NCBI RefSeq assembly: GCF_014529535.1
Contig: NW_023503493.1
Span: 14,230,001 to 14,294,000, forward strand
Direction: 5' to 3'
Length of the DNA stretch: 64,000 nucleotides
DNA from: Bradysia coprophila
Lineage: Eukaryota; Arthropoda; Insecta; Diptera; Sciaridae
Shown here: piece by piece, positions 11,663 through 22,091 of the stretch
Position numbering within the stretch: position 1 is the first letter of the stretch
Layout: each line of letters starts with the position of its first letter
Position numbers and translations under genes: made by a program
The notes under the pieces: model-generated
Seen by the model: the letters and a program-made list of their open reading frames with translations, nothing else
The model's database searches: none
What the model was told of the DNA's origin: nothing

Positions 11663-12986
11663 CAGGGGCGCCGACTTGTGTTTTGGTTGTTGGGTGCGAG
11701 ATCTCTGTACAGTGATTTTCACGATAGCGAATCTAGCAACTTAATTTAATATCAAGAGAAAGTGCAAGACCTGGTTCTCAGTGATTTGTAAATCTAACAG
11801 AGAAATATGTATTCTCCCATCGTAGTAATAATATAGTCGAGAAATGTAAAGCTAAGAACAAACTATAACAAAAGGGCGCATGAGTGCGTACAGAGGTTTT
11901 CCTATAAGAAATTGCCTGTCTAAACCGAACCAAAAACTCTAGTTTTCCAGCAGACCGTCATAAAATAAGGCTACATTCGTCCAAATAGATAGGGTTCGCC
12001 AAAAAACTAAAATGAAGTGATCGTATTGCAATTAAGATTGAGTCAATAATGTCTAAGTCGTACTTGTAGAACATACTTCTTCATGAAAATATTACGGAAT
12101 AACTACATTCACTTACTTTTGTTCAAGCCTTCTTTTGACAATCTAGCTTCTTCTTCTTCTTCTTCTTCTTCTTTAGCCTGTTTGTATCCACTGCTGGATG
12201 TAGGCCTCCCCTAAATTTTTCCATGTACGTGCTTCATTTTATATAATATTTTGGTGGAAAATTTGAGTTGAAATTTCCGGTTTTTCATCTCTATTCTGGA
12301 CATGTATATCGACATTAGAGAAAAATTGCTCGTATGCATGTTTTCCATTTTTTATGCAACTGTCGTCTAATGGTCGGAGTGGTTCAGGTAAAGTAAAACT
12401 TGAATCGGAATCTCATTTACCTGATCTTAACAGGGTGGCTTCCGGTTAAAGAAAATGAAACTGACCTGAAAAAATCAGGTTGGCTCGAAAATAGTTTCAG
12501 GTTGACTTCCATTTTGACAACAAGTCAAAAAGTTAACATCTCAGGTTGCAGCTTATACTTACAAGTCGTACTCGTACCCAATCCAGGTCGCCCTCGCCCT
12601 GACCAAAAGTCCTGATATACTGACATACTGACATATTCCTCGTATGATTTTATTTTTAAACATATCGTCTGTAATATAGATGACTATTTCTGCACGTTTC
12701 TTCTCGGTTCTACATTAGGAAAGTGCTGAAGTGGAACACCAAGCTAAGACAAAACTAATACAAAAACTACAATTCCAGACAACTCACACAGAAACGTTAT
12801 TATTATTGCTTGTGAAGGTCCGAAAAATGTCTGAAGGCTTTTTTTGTTTCAATTCAGAAACAGTGGCAATAATGTTAGTTTATTTAATTAAAAAAAATAT
12901 CAAATATCTGTTGGGTGCTACGCACCCAACGAATCTTGGTGTCGGGTGCTTGAGCACCCAACGCCACCTAGAAGTCGGCGCCCCTG
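11663..12986. mobile_element. Non-autonomous hAT element, 8-bp target duplication
   Basis: The termini are CAGGGGCGCCGACTT and its exact complement (15 bp). They are flanked by the direct repeat CTGGGAGG at 11655-11662 and 12987-12994, the 8-bp duplication expected of hAT transposons. Near the right end are hairpins GTTGGGTGCTACGCACCCAAC (partly) and GGGTGCTTGAGCACCC, typical of subterminal transposase-binding repeats. There is no transposase reading frame in its 1324 bp. It carries a captured LINE 3' end at 12150-12245. Confidence 0.92.
12150..12245 (-). pseudogene. 3' end of a LINE with (AAG)n tail inside the hAT element
   Basis: On the minus strand the sequence reads TWKNLGEAYIQQWIQTG then stop, followed by an (AAG)n run (seen as TTC repeats at 12150-12176). 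This is the ending of an RT reading frame with a microsatellite tail, as found in insect LINEs, severely 5'-truncated. Confidence 0.7.
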
Positions 12987-13470
12987 CTGGGAGGCCAGAA
13001 AGTCACTGGGAGGACAGCTTTGTCTCACCCCCTAGTCCTTACAATAATGATAGCGAGTCGCCCGAATCACAGTCCTTGTGATTGAGATTGACAAAGCCTG
13101 TGATTTACATTCCGCTCGATATTGACCTGATCCAGTCTCATATTTCATAAGACTAGCCCGTTCGAACGTAAGCTTTCTCTGCAGTCAGTGGGCCAATATG
13201 AAAGCAATGTCGAATTGGACTGTAAAATATCTTGTTCTTTTCTTTCATCTTTTTTTGTATTTATTTCCAGGCAGAAGCGTCACTCTGCCGATGTAGCGCC
13301 TACAGTGCTACAGCGCAACGCTACACCATCGTGTATGAGACGATCATGGTTCTTATTCTTATTCTATACATTTAAGTTTAACCTTGAGCGATGTGTAACA
13401 ATGTGATAAAAATGCTTTGTATTTGGTTTTGTTGTTTGCGTATTTCAAGGTGTGACGAGTGTAAAATTTT

Positions 13471-13667
13471 GTGCATCACTGGATTGAAACCACTCAATCA
13501 CAGTATGTGTGTGAATTCGTATCCCACGCGAATTATTTTTGCATACGTATGTATGTTGCGTCTCGACTTCGTCTCGACGACACATACATACTCATGCAAA
13601 AATTATTTTCTCGGTATACGAATTCACACGTTTACTGTAATGTCGTGGCTTCAATCCAAGTGATGCA
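13471..13667. repeat. Foldback element upstream of receptor 3
   Basis: The left arm starting GTGCATCACTGGATTGAA and the right arm ending TTCAATCCAAGTGATGCA are inverted copies of roughly 90 bp with mismatches. The centre near 13560-13585 is GCGTCTCGACTTCGTCTCGACGAC. It is a MITE-like palindrome with no coding capacity. Confidence 0.8.
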
Positions 13668-13795
13668 AATAACTATTTCGCTCAATAATGACCTTTGATT
13701 TACCGAAAATCTCCACGCGGCTTTGCAATTCACAAATGTAGAGAGCGCAGTACAGCCCCCCAAAGAGAGTATGCTACTTGTGAATGGAACCTTAC

Positions 13796-13830
13796 CTGAC
13801 TGCGGTTGATCTTTATTAATAATTTATTTC
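13796..13830 (+). promoter_or_regulatory. Conserved promoter block of receptor gene 3 (weaker TATA)
   Basis: TGACTGCGGTTGATC is kept, but the following TATA-like stretch has become TTTATTAATAATTTATT. The upstream CCCCCCAAAGAGAGTATG and TACTTGTGAATGG parts are shared with receptors 1 and 2. Confidence 0.5.
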
Positions 13831-13949
13831 AATTTACCAATGCAAGTTGAATTTATTGGTGCTGCATTACAGTAAAACGAATGAGCGTTTTCAATATCCC
13901 ATCAACCGGTTAATACTTAACACACGACACGACGTTCATAAATTCAACA

Positions 13950-15305
13950 ATGCATTCAACCAGAATTCATAAAGTAATCGATCAAATGATTTCTTTATAT
14001 CGTGGTATCGGTCTTTGGCATGGCGAAGACAGGCCTTCACTTAGTCAATTTGGACGGAAGTCATTCTATTGCATCTACTATCTGCTTTTTGTCATTTCAT
14101 TATGGACTGGAGCAATAACAGGAGAAACCGTAGATGAAAGTATTTTTATTGCGGAAATATCAATTATTGCCTCGGTTCTGAATATTAAAATTTGGATGTT
14201 GCTTTGGAAACAGAAGCAAATTATGGGATTACTAAATCGAATTTGTGTCTTCTCAATCAGAAATGATGAAGAGTTCTCATATTTCAACGACAAAGTTGAA
14301 AAATTTATCAAATTTGCGATTGCATTTGCATGTGCGACTATCGTTGGTACATTGGGATGTATAGTTTTCCCATTTTTCGGAAATGAAAGGCTACTTATTG
14401 TGAATCTTGCGTTTCCATTGGATTGGAAAAATAGTGAAATTGGGTTTTGGATGGCGTATCTCTTCTTAGTTCCCAGTTTGATTGCCACATTTCCTGCAAT
14501 GGCATTTTCCGTTCTAATTTGGTATTTATTGCTACATTGTACCATAAGATATAAAGTTATTGGAATGGATATCACTAATATGGGACGAATCACAGGTAAG
14601 GTAAAAATGATGGAAAAGAAACGGCAGGCCATTTTTTATCAGGACTTGGTGGCATCAATCGAAGCTCATCTTCATTTAAGGAGGTATATGTTCATGTATG
14701 CCTGGAACTATCTGTCGCTTGTTTAAAAAAACGTTTTCATCTTCTTTAAAGAATAATCGACGAACTGGAATCATTTTTATCAAAATTGTTTTTATTACAA
14801 TTCGCCACCAGTGGCCTCTGTATTTGCGGATCAATTTATTGTTTGGCATTCGTATGCATAACTACGAACCCTACAACTTTGAAGTCATTAAAAATTTCGA
14901 TCGATTTCCAGGATATTGGTGACAACTTTGTGGAACGCATATTTCACGTCTACACGTTTTTCTACAACACTGCTGAATTGTTTATGATAACGTATTTCGG
15001 GAATGAGATTTGGTTGTCAAGCAGTCGCCTAACATACAGTTTGTTTGAATCGGAATGGATCGGACAACCACATTCGACCATGAAATGCATAATCATTTTT
15101 GTCGAATATTTGAAACAATCGCATGAGATGCTAATCGGCAAATTGTATCCGTTGACTTTGGAAACGTTCACTAGGGTAGGCAGAGCTCGATTGGTCTGTT
15201 GGTTCAGTCATGGTAGCATTTTTATTTCAGATTTCGAATTCGTCTTACTCAACGCTTGTTCAACATTTTAAAGAATTTCAAAGAATAAAAACGGTGGAGC
15301 TCTAA
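13950..15305 (+). CDS. Odorant receptor 3 (insect 7tm_6 family), 4 exons, altered C-terminus
   Basis: Predicted exons are 13950-14683, 14752-14851, 14912-15175 and 15231-15305, about 390 residues. The first three exons have the same lengths as in receptors 1 and 2 and align throughout, with YFGNEI and SLFESEW conserved. Two differences stand out. Intron 2 (14852-14911) is 60 bp with no in-frame stop, so retaining it would add 20 residues without breaking the frame. In exon 4 a net 4-nt insertion after the SSY codons changes the ending from SLFNIL-type to STLVQHF and delays the stop, replacing the conserved OR C-terminal tail. The product may still fold, since the tail is short, but altered channel assembly or early decay is possible. 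Confidence 0.85.
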
Positions 15306-15819
15306 TTAAGCAGTTTACGATGCCCAGCAATCACTAATACACAACAATATTGAAACGTAGTATTCACCGTAGATTCTTTTCACAAATAAGACACTTCTGG
15401 GAATGATGTTTTGAGCTTATCCAAAGCACAGTGCGTTGGCTTATCCAATTAAAGCACAGAAATGTAAGCAGGATACCACAGTTTACAGTTTCCTCAAACA
15501 TTTTCAATTTAGTTTCAGCATCGTTTTGTTTATGAATAAATAAATTTAAAAAAAAAATTGTTTGTCGTTGTTGAGCCTAACGCAGAAAGCACACGAGCAA
15601 TTTTAAATTGCCGATCGCAGTAATTACGTGACAAGAGTCAACGATCTACGAACCAACAGTCTATAGCCTTGCAAAATACAATGATCGACGAAAAAATGGT
15701 GTGTTCACACATATTTATGAATCTACTTTCAGATTTTTTGTCAAAATCAATTGAAGTTACATTAAAATGATTTTATTTATTAAAAGACAGAGACTATGGT
15801 GTGGCACAACAACCAAAAC
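15306..15819. other. Receptor 3 3' flank
   Basis: No gene seen. AT-rich, with AATAAA-type signals near 15535. Confidence 0.4.
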
Positions 15820-16017
15820 CACGGCAGAGTAAAATAAACCAGGCAGTAGCGGTTCATTTTCGAAACGTCAAGGGACCTAATACACTGTATGAAAATGAAC
15901 TCAAATGAACACTGACATAAGTTGAAAAATTTAATTCGCAAAATAAATAAGGCTACTAGATAATTCAGGTCTCTAGTCAAACAAGCGCTCCTGCCTGGTT
16001 AACTTTACTATGTCGTG
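15820..16017. mobile_element. MITE (198 bp) with 7-bp target duplication, copy 1
   Basis: The termini CACGGCAGAGTAAAATAAAC and the inverted right end (from CACGACATAGTAAAGTTAAC) extend about 31 bp through CCAGGCAG. The flanking direct repeat is CCAAAAC at 15813-15819 and 16018-16024. A second copy at 56584-56785 has its own flanking 7-bp repeat, which fixes the element borders. No coding capacity. Confidence 0.9.
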
Positions 16018-16195
16018 CCAAAACACAATATCACATCAGTTCAATAATCAAACATTTTCATCAAAATCACCAATTGTCAGTGCAAAGTTGCATCAGCGAA
16101 TTAGAAAAATTTCAATTTCTCCAGGACCAGCGTTAACAATTTTGTAAAAACGACGGAATACAAAATTGGTCGTGGGCTTTCTGCGAGCAGAAATC

Positions 16196-16425
16196 AGAAA
16201 CATGGAACAAATCACAAGTAAGACAATAATGACGAAAGACGAAAACAACAGGTTATTTTTTATCAGGACTTGGTGGCGTTGATCGAAGCTCACCTCTAGC
16301 ATTTAGCATTTTATTTGAAGAGGTAAGACCGCAATAGTCTCAAATAAACTCTGAAACCTTTAAAAATTATTGCATATTTTTCAAGAATAATCGACGATGT
16401 GGAATCATTTTTATCGAAATTATTT
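16196..16425 (+). pseudogene. Odorant receptor fragment (end of exon 1 and start of exon 2)
   Basis: Positions 16196-16295 match the end of receptor exon 1, including TTTTTTATCAGGACTTGGTG and the GATCGAAGCTCACCT that follows, but a stop falls in the frame (CTCTAG). Positions about 16385-16425 match the beginning of exon 2 (AGAATAATCGACGA.GTGGAATCATTTTTATC). Exon 1 proper and exons 3-4 are missing. It is a degraded fourth copy of the receptor array. Confidence 0.85.
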
Positions 16426-16429
16426 CTTC

Positions 16430-17540
16430 TTTTTAAAGAAGTTTTGTTTTTATGAGTAAAAACACCAGAAACGAAATGAGTACTTTCGGAGGGGCTAAAT
16501 ATTACTAGAATTTGACCATTTTTTTAAAACAAACTTGAAGAAATTGTAGAAAGTTTTCGTAAATGCAAAAATAGCCCCTAATTCACCAAAGTCTAAAGTT
16601 TAACCAAATAACAATAGAGTGTTATGATGAAAGAAAAGAAGATATTTTGACAATTACCCCAAGGACAGTTAAAATAAACTGGTCTTCTGTCCTCTCGCTC
16701 TCAACGTACCACGTTGAAAGAGAAGCAAATACTTTGACAAGTACCCCAAGGCAAGTTATAATAACTAGTCTTCGGTTTTCTCGCTCTGATCATAACAGTC
16801 TTTTTGAACTTAGTTGTAGGATCATTTTGTTTTTTGTAAAAAACAATAGTGTTCATCGATGTTGAACTAACTATAGTGACGCTTTTTGTTTCGCGAATCG
16901 AGCAATGGCCATTTGCAAACTTGAATTTAAAATTTTGGATTCGAATTTTATATGAAAAATAGCCATCAATGGTTATTAGGTCAGACTTGATGAAATGAAA
17001 ATTATCAGTCGGAATGCAAAATGACGCAACGCCTTTCAAGCAGAAGTATACTTAGAGTGACAACTGTCAAATAGAGTACAAAGAAACATTTTGATACTCT
17101 GTCTAGAATCAGTACATATATCTGTGGAGTACATGCACCATTCATGCTTGAAGTGGGTTTAATGAAGAAATTTGTTAAAACACTTTAATCTACCAACACA
17201 ATTCGTCAATTTGGAATCTATCTGAGCGGTAGGTATTGCGACAGTCATTTTCTATTCTTGTTCTACCTCTACTAAGCCCGATCAACAGAAGTTATTATTT
17301 CGAGATCCACGCCGGGGTGTAAATTAATACGAAATAAATCAAAATAGGCTAAGAGAAACAAAAATATGGTGGCTGTACATGTCCTCAAAGTAACGAGCCC
17401 GTAAAGAAAAAACTGTTGGTAAACATCCGTGCGTGAAATAGACACAAAACAGAGGCTCGTAATTGGTTTACTATTGTCGTGTTTGTTTATTTTCAAAATT
17501 TTTGCTACTCCAAGGAGCGAACCGATTTTTGTCTAAAAAA
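16430..17540. other. No gene seen
   Basis: AT-rich spacer. A local duplication is visible at about 16650-16700 and 16726-16780, where the stretch TTTGACAA.TACCCCAAGG.CA is followed by GGTCTTC..CTCGCTCT. Otherwise nothing recognised. Confidence 0.4.
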
Positions 17541-17769
17541 AACTTTTTATCGTTCCGGAGTGAGTATGTCATACATTAAACGGTTCTGTATATAAGCTTT
17601 ATATGATACATTAATCTGTCGTCGACCGCGACCTGTTCCTAGGGAGTTTTGTTTTACTCTGCATTTAAATGAAAGAAACCAAACTGTTCAATTGTTGTGT
17701 TGCATAAATAGCCTCAATACGAACAACACACACTCTACGGATAATAGCGGCAGAGTCAAAATGACCCAA

Positions 17770-17979
17770 AATATATTCAATTCAATTCAACTTTATTTAT
17801 CACAGGACAAAAATGAAAAACTTTGTACAAATTATCCTTACGATTAAATTCACACTATAAAAATTATTTACACTATTTATATATGAAAGAAACTCGGAAA
17901 AAAATCCTGACCCCAACGAGAACCGGACTCGGAAACTTTGCTTGAAAACAAGCAGTGCTAACCATTCGACCACTGAGCC
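17770..17979 (-). mobile_element. tRNA-derived SINE
   Basis: On the minus strand the head reads GGCTCAGTGGTCGAATGGTT then AGCAC, a tRNA-like 5' end with an A-box-like TGGTCGAATGG. It is followed by a GGTTCTCG B-box-like stretch near 17911. The 3' part ends with CCTGTGATAAATAAAGTTG and then a (TTGAA)n tail, the LINE-type tail seen in insect SINEs. The tRNA fold is degenerate, so this is not a tRNA gene. Confidence 0.7.
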
Positions 17980-18437
17980 TTCGAATATCTACGAATTTCT
18001 AAATTGCTAGTTGGATTCTCGCGACTAATGTGATTCAATTCGAAAAGTACATAACGTGTATGACTCACGGCGTGGTGTGTGTGTGTGTTTGTTATGTGAA
18101 CCCTTTCTCTTGTATTTTGTTTACGATGAAAATTTCGACTAAACGGATTTCAATCAAACAAAATGCCAGTGCGTGATCTCAGGACTTCTGTAACGTAATT
18201 AGCTTCGGATTAATATCTGCCGAGATACAAACCTTTGAAAACTCGATCTGATCAACATGTCTGACGTAAGAACACGTTTTGTTGAGTCATATATCGAATC
18301 CATCGATATAATACACTGTAGATAATGAGACACGAAAGAACGAAATTCCGGAAATATAGAACACATACAAGTGAAAAAAATCCGAATCACAACACAAAAC
18401 GAAGAGAAAAAGTAAATTGAGAAATGCAGAGTTTCAA

Positions 18438-19296
18438 TAGACTACGCCAAAATGATTTTTTTTCTCAATTTTTTTACATAAAGCAGCTAAAAATTGAAAA
18501 TAAAGATACCCGTGTCTCGTCTTTTGACGAAAAAACTCGAAACCGGAAAGATTTTTCACTTTATAAATTCCTGAAATATATGATTTGCGCCATTTTCCAC
18601 CCAAATTCCACATAAGGTCTTAAGTTTGCCACTTTGCAATTACAGTAGTATGAGTAGTATTGTTCACTCAGTTCATCCAGTTTTGACTGATTCACTGAAT
18701 TTTGTTTTGATGAAATGTCAAATCGGGACAGTAAATTTTAAATCTCAAACAAGTTTGTGTCAAAAATTTGTAGTATTTCGCGTAAAACAAAGTGATTCAG
18801 TTTCAATTTCGCACAGAAAATAGTTCCGAGTGTGCTCATGCTAGTGTCTTAAACAGAATTTAGGAAAAATTCTCCGAAATAATTTTAAAGTCAAATTAAT
18901 TTGGTCAAACATTGTGGGTGTTGTGAAAATCTCATTTTTAAAAGTAATTTGGTGTGAATTGTGCCATTCAGTGTTCAATTCCTTAATTTTATGTGCCTAG
19001 AAATTGCCTGCAATACGTTTCGTGCTAATTCAGTCGGTAAAATGTGAAGAAAAGATACAAAAATATGTTGCCATTCAGGTAAACAAAATTCTTGACATGT
19101 CTGTTGTGAAGATAGTCGTAAGTGACACCACAAAACTGAAATTTTTTTGTCCGTTAATTTAAAAAATGATTTTTTTGGCGGAAATGCTTTTATTTGAATG
19201 TGTGCATGATTCCGGTACAATAAAATAGTGATAAAGTCACCACTATTGATGACCTTTAAAATGGCATCATTGGTTAAATATGATTGGCATAGTCTA
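18438..19296. mobile_element. 859-bp DNA transposon, copy 1 (no target duplication)
   Basis: This is essentially identical to 60158-61016. The ends are TAGACTACGCCAA and the inverted TAGACTATGCCAA. Both copies are flanked by AA on the left and TT on the right with no direct repeat, consistent with insertion in the middle of AATT. The interior has no transposase frame, so it is non-autonomous. The lack of differences between copies implies recent activity. Confidence 0.88.
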
Positions 19297-19510
19297 TTAT
19301 TTTCAAATATTTGTATGACATTATTTCACGCGCTTTCTCAAAACGTAAGTTACGTTACACATACATCCATGTGCTCTTTCCGCATAAAGTTGCTTTGACA
19401 TTACTTATCTACCCTATATTATATAGATGATCGAAACAGATATCAGACAGACAGCAAGTCTACGTGAATATTTGATTTAAAAAAAATTTAAAAAAAAAAA
19501 AACAAAAATT

Positions 19511-19578
19511 TGACGAGGAGCGAACCCAAGACCATCGCGTAAAAGTGACGCGCTCTATCCGATTCGGCTACTGAGACC
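19511..19578 (-). other. tRNA-like remnant
   Basis: The minus strand begins GGTCTCAGTAGCCGAATCGG, has a perfect 5-bp anticodon-type stem (CGCGT and ACGCG), then GGGTTCGCTCC resembling a B box, then a T run. The acceptor stem does not close and the D and T stems are imperfect. It is therefore best read as a tRNA-derived SINE head or a decayed tRNA, not a working gene. Confidence 0.5.
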
Positions 19579-19701
19579 TTGAATGAAATGGATTTGTTGA
19601 CACGTTTTGTTTTGCACAATGTGTGTGTGCTGTGCATGTGTGTATCAGTATATTTTCCAGTTTTCGTTTATGTATGACATACTCACCCCGGAACGATAAA
19701 A

Positions 19702-21360
19702 TCATATATGTGGTAGTCGGGCTACACTCGATCGTTACACTCGCTAACGCTCGTTCGTGTTATGTACAGAAGTGTAACGATCTCATTACCTTTCCTACCA
19801 CATAATAATTATTAAATCCAACATATCCCAATTTCGTGACATTAGATGTTGGAATATAAATCAAAAATGCATACGAACAATTGTCCGTCTTGTGCAAACG
19901 TTTTCGAAACGCTCTCACTTAATGGGTCTATATATAGTGCAGAAATTGAGAGAAAAAACGGAGTTTCCCAGTGAGTCCAGGTAACAAAGGTAAGCTAAGT
20001 CCATTAATGGATTTGAAGGATTAAAGGGATTAAGAGATTATCGATGCGATTCGATGAATAAATAAACAAGCAAAATCACAACCTAGACGATTCGTACAAC
20101 ACAGACATGGATCGAGCTAACGGAAGGAACGAATCATCGTACCGATTCTTAATGAATATTTCCGATTTTACAGTCGTAAAACAATAAAAACAATTTCAGT
20201 TTTGTTACTTCCTGTTTACTTGAACGTATAATCGGCAACATAAAAACTTCCTCAAACACAAGGGGTGTGTTTATGACTATTACGTGTAAACGTTTGAGCG
20301 TAAACAAATGCAAAATGAATGAGATAATGAAATGGGAATTTTATATCTTGGAATTCTTTTGTATTTCATTGGATTGTTTCGGAAGTATGGGAACGTGTCA
20401 CAAAACAATTTTTTTTTTAGAAAAATGTTGTCACTGTGCCCGAATTGCGAAAAGAAAATGAAATTCAACGACATACCTAAGCCTTTCACTTTTTCACAGT
20501 TTGCAAGAGTATACCTGCCACCAGTATAATTATCAAATCTGATACTCCTTTTGATGGAGCAGATTGATACAAAATCTGTCACTTCATTAAATTTTACATG
20601 AAAATTTGGTAAAAGGTATCGTCGCTAAAAGTTCGCGGAGAGGTCAAATTTTCAGGTAAATTCAGGTCAGGAGAAAATTGATTGAAACAGGTTCAGGTAT
20701 CTTCAGTACAACTTCAGGTAAACCTGACCTGTTTCGATTTTCAATATAGTTGTCTATCGACGGTCAAGGCCAATAACAAAGTTTGAGTGGGAGAGTTTTA
20801 GTGGATTTAAGGGGAATATCAGTATAGAATTACATATATGAACTGAATGGGAGTCTTGAAGTATGCAACACATATCAATGTGATCCCAAGAAACGTATCC
20901 CTAACTCTGCATTTTAAACCGATTTTTTGTGCTCCGAAAATTCTTTCCATTTTGACGAATCGTGACGCTGTACCCTATGTCTGACCTGTTTTCAGAATTT
21001 TAAAAAGAGATTCAATACAACAATGATGCTAAACGATGACATGATTGTCAGTTGGTATCTATGGATTTGGATATTCACTGACATCGTGTAAATGTAATGT
21101 TATGACATCGTGTGAATTGAATTTTTCATTCGACCACCTTAAATGATGGATGAACAGCCGAGGCTTAAGCACTTTACAGCCCAGTGAATGAAACTTTTCT
21201 TGTTGGTACTATTCAAAAATACTTGTAGGCACCACTGGAATTCAAAACTATTTTCTGAGACTAGAGAATCCAACGGGTAAGAAATTTGAATGAAAGTTGG
21301 CTTCATTACATCGAGTACCGTTGAATTAAACTTAAAACGCCCGACGTATTTCCTTTCTTA
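19702..21360. other. No gene seen
   Basis: A palindromic patch at about 19708-19805 has arms ATATGTGGTAG and CTACCACATAAT with GTGTAACGAT repeats inside. AGGTTCAGGT-type repeats occur at 20650-20730. No reading frame with recognisable features. Confidence 0.45.
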
Positions 21361-21628
21361 ATTTAAAATTTTATTCACTATATGATCGTATTCGAAGCAC
21401 GTATCGCTTGTATGATCAAATTATCACAATTTCCCGTGTACTCTGAAGATTTCCCAAACGAAATCTTACAAATATCCAATTTACAACACATCGATTGAAT
21501 TTCCATCGTCTAATCATTTCTACTCCAAGTCAGACTTGATGCTGACAATTCACTAGCCTTGTGCGCTTCGACTCCTTTTCTCGAAACCATTTGACTGCGG
21601 CAAACCTTTCGTCAGACTTCCAGCAACA

Positions 21629-22091
21629 TCAGTGGTCGATGAGAACTTCCTTCGGCAACAATTTATGAAAGACACAAGCGTATTTGCATCCGGTAAACTA
21701 TTTGAAAGAAATTTTAACATTAAAACCCTCGTCAACATGCGGTAAATTCAATCAAAATCCTTACACAAGTATCATTCGTGCACATCAATTTTCCGATCAT
21801 CCGCGATTCATCATGCAGCATTCCACAGAAATCGAAGCACATATAACAATTGGACCGTTCGGTGCACTGGTCGATGATATTAAAAAAGGGATTAACCACT
21901 TCTTCGTCGTCGAACAAAAACTCTTCGAAACAGGTCATCTGGCATGCAGTTACCACATCCATTTTTAGCACTTTTCTATTGTCAATCATTTCATTGCTGT
22001 TGATAACGCGTGCATTAATCTTGCTAGTGAACATTAGATATGTGAACACGATCCAGTGGAGGAAAGGACTTTTTTTACGGAACATTTCCAT
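21629..22091 (-). CDS. Small secreted ten-cysteine protein, 2 exons
   Basis: Exon 1 is 22091-21765 and exon 2 is 21697-21629, with a 67-bp GTAAGG..AG intron between them and phase 0. The product is about 131 residues. Residues 1-27 (charged start, then hydrophobic LHWIVFTYLMFTS) look like a signal peptide. The mature part has cysteines at 50, 54, 76, 82, 85, 89, 104, 109, 113 and 117. The last eight form a compact module with NCYMCFDFC, then CTNDTC, and after the intron FTGCKYACVFHK. That exon 2 continues the cysteine pattern in the right frame supports the splice. The frame is open further upstream to 22226, but the signal peptide favours the start at 22091 or the ATG at 22085. I do not recognise the family with confidence. 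It is presumably extracellular and disulphide-rich. Confidence 0.7.

Larger units (their letters stand above)
11101..13350. repeat. Repeat copy B, split by a hAT insertion
   Basis: The outer parts (11101-11662 and 12987-13350) match copy A at 6206-7140, ending in the same GTGTATGAGACGATCATGGT. The interruption is the hAT element at 11663-12986. Because copy A lacks it, the hAT arrived after the duplication or was absent from the source copy. Confidence 0.85.
17544..19701. repeat. Outer inverted repeat pair enclosing nested elements
   Basis: The sequence at 17544-17582 (TTTTATCGTTCCGGAGTGAG onward) recurs inverted at 19665-19701 (complement of CTCACCCCGGAACGATAAAA). Between them lie a SINE, an 859-bp transposon and a tRNA-like remnant. 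The pair may be the ends of one older element invaded by others; this is inference. Confidence 0.5.

Noticed and set aside
18626..18823. Repeated 65-codon frame (also 60346-60543) as a transposon-encoded protein
   Set aside because: It is short, matches no transposase, and the duplicate exists simply because the whole 859-bp element is duplicated.
19511..19578. Functional tRNA gene
   Set aside because: The acceptor stem does not pair and the D and T stems are broken; only the anticodon-type stem is good.
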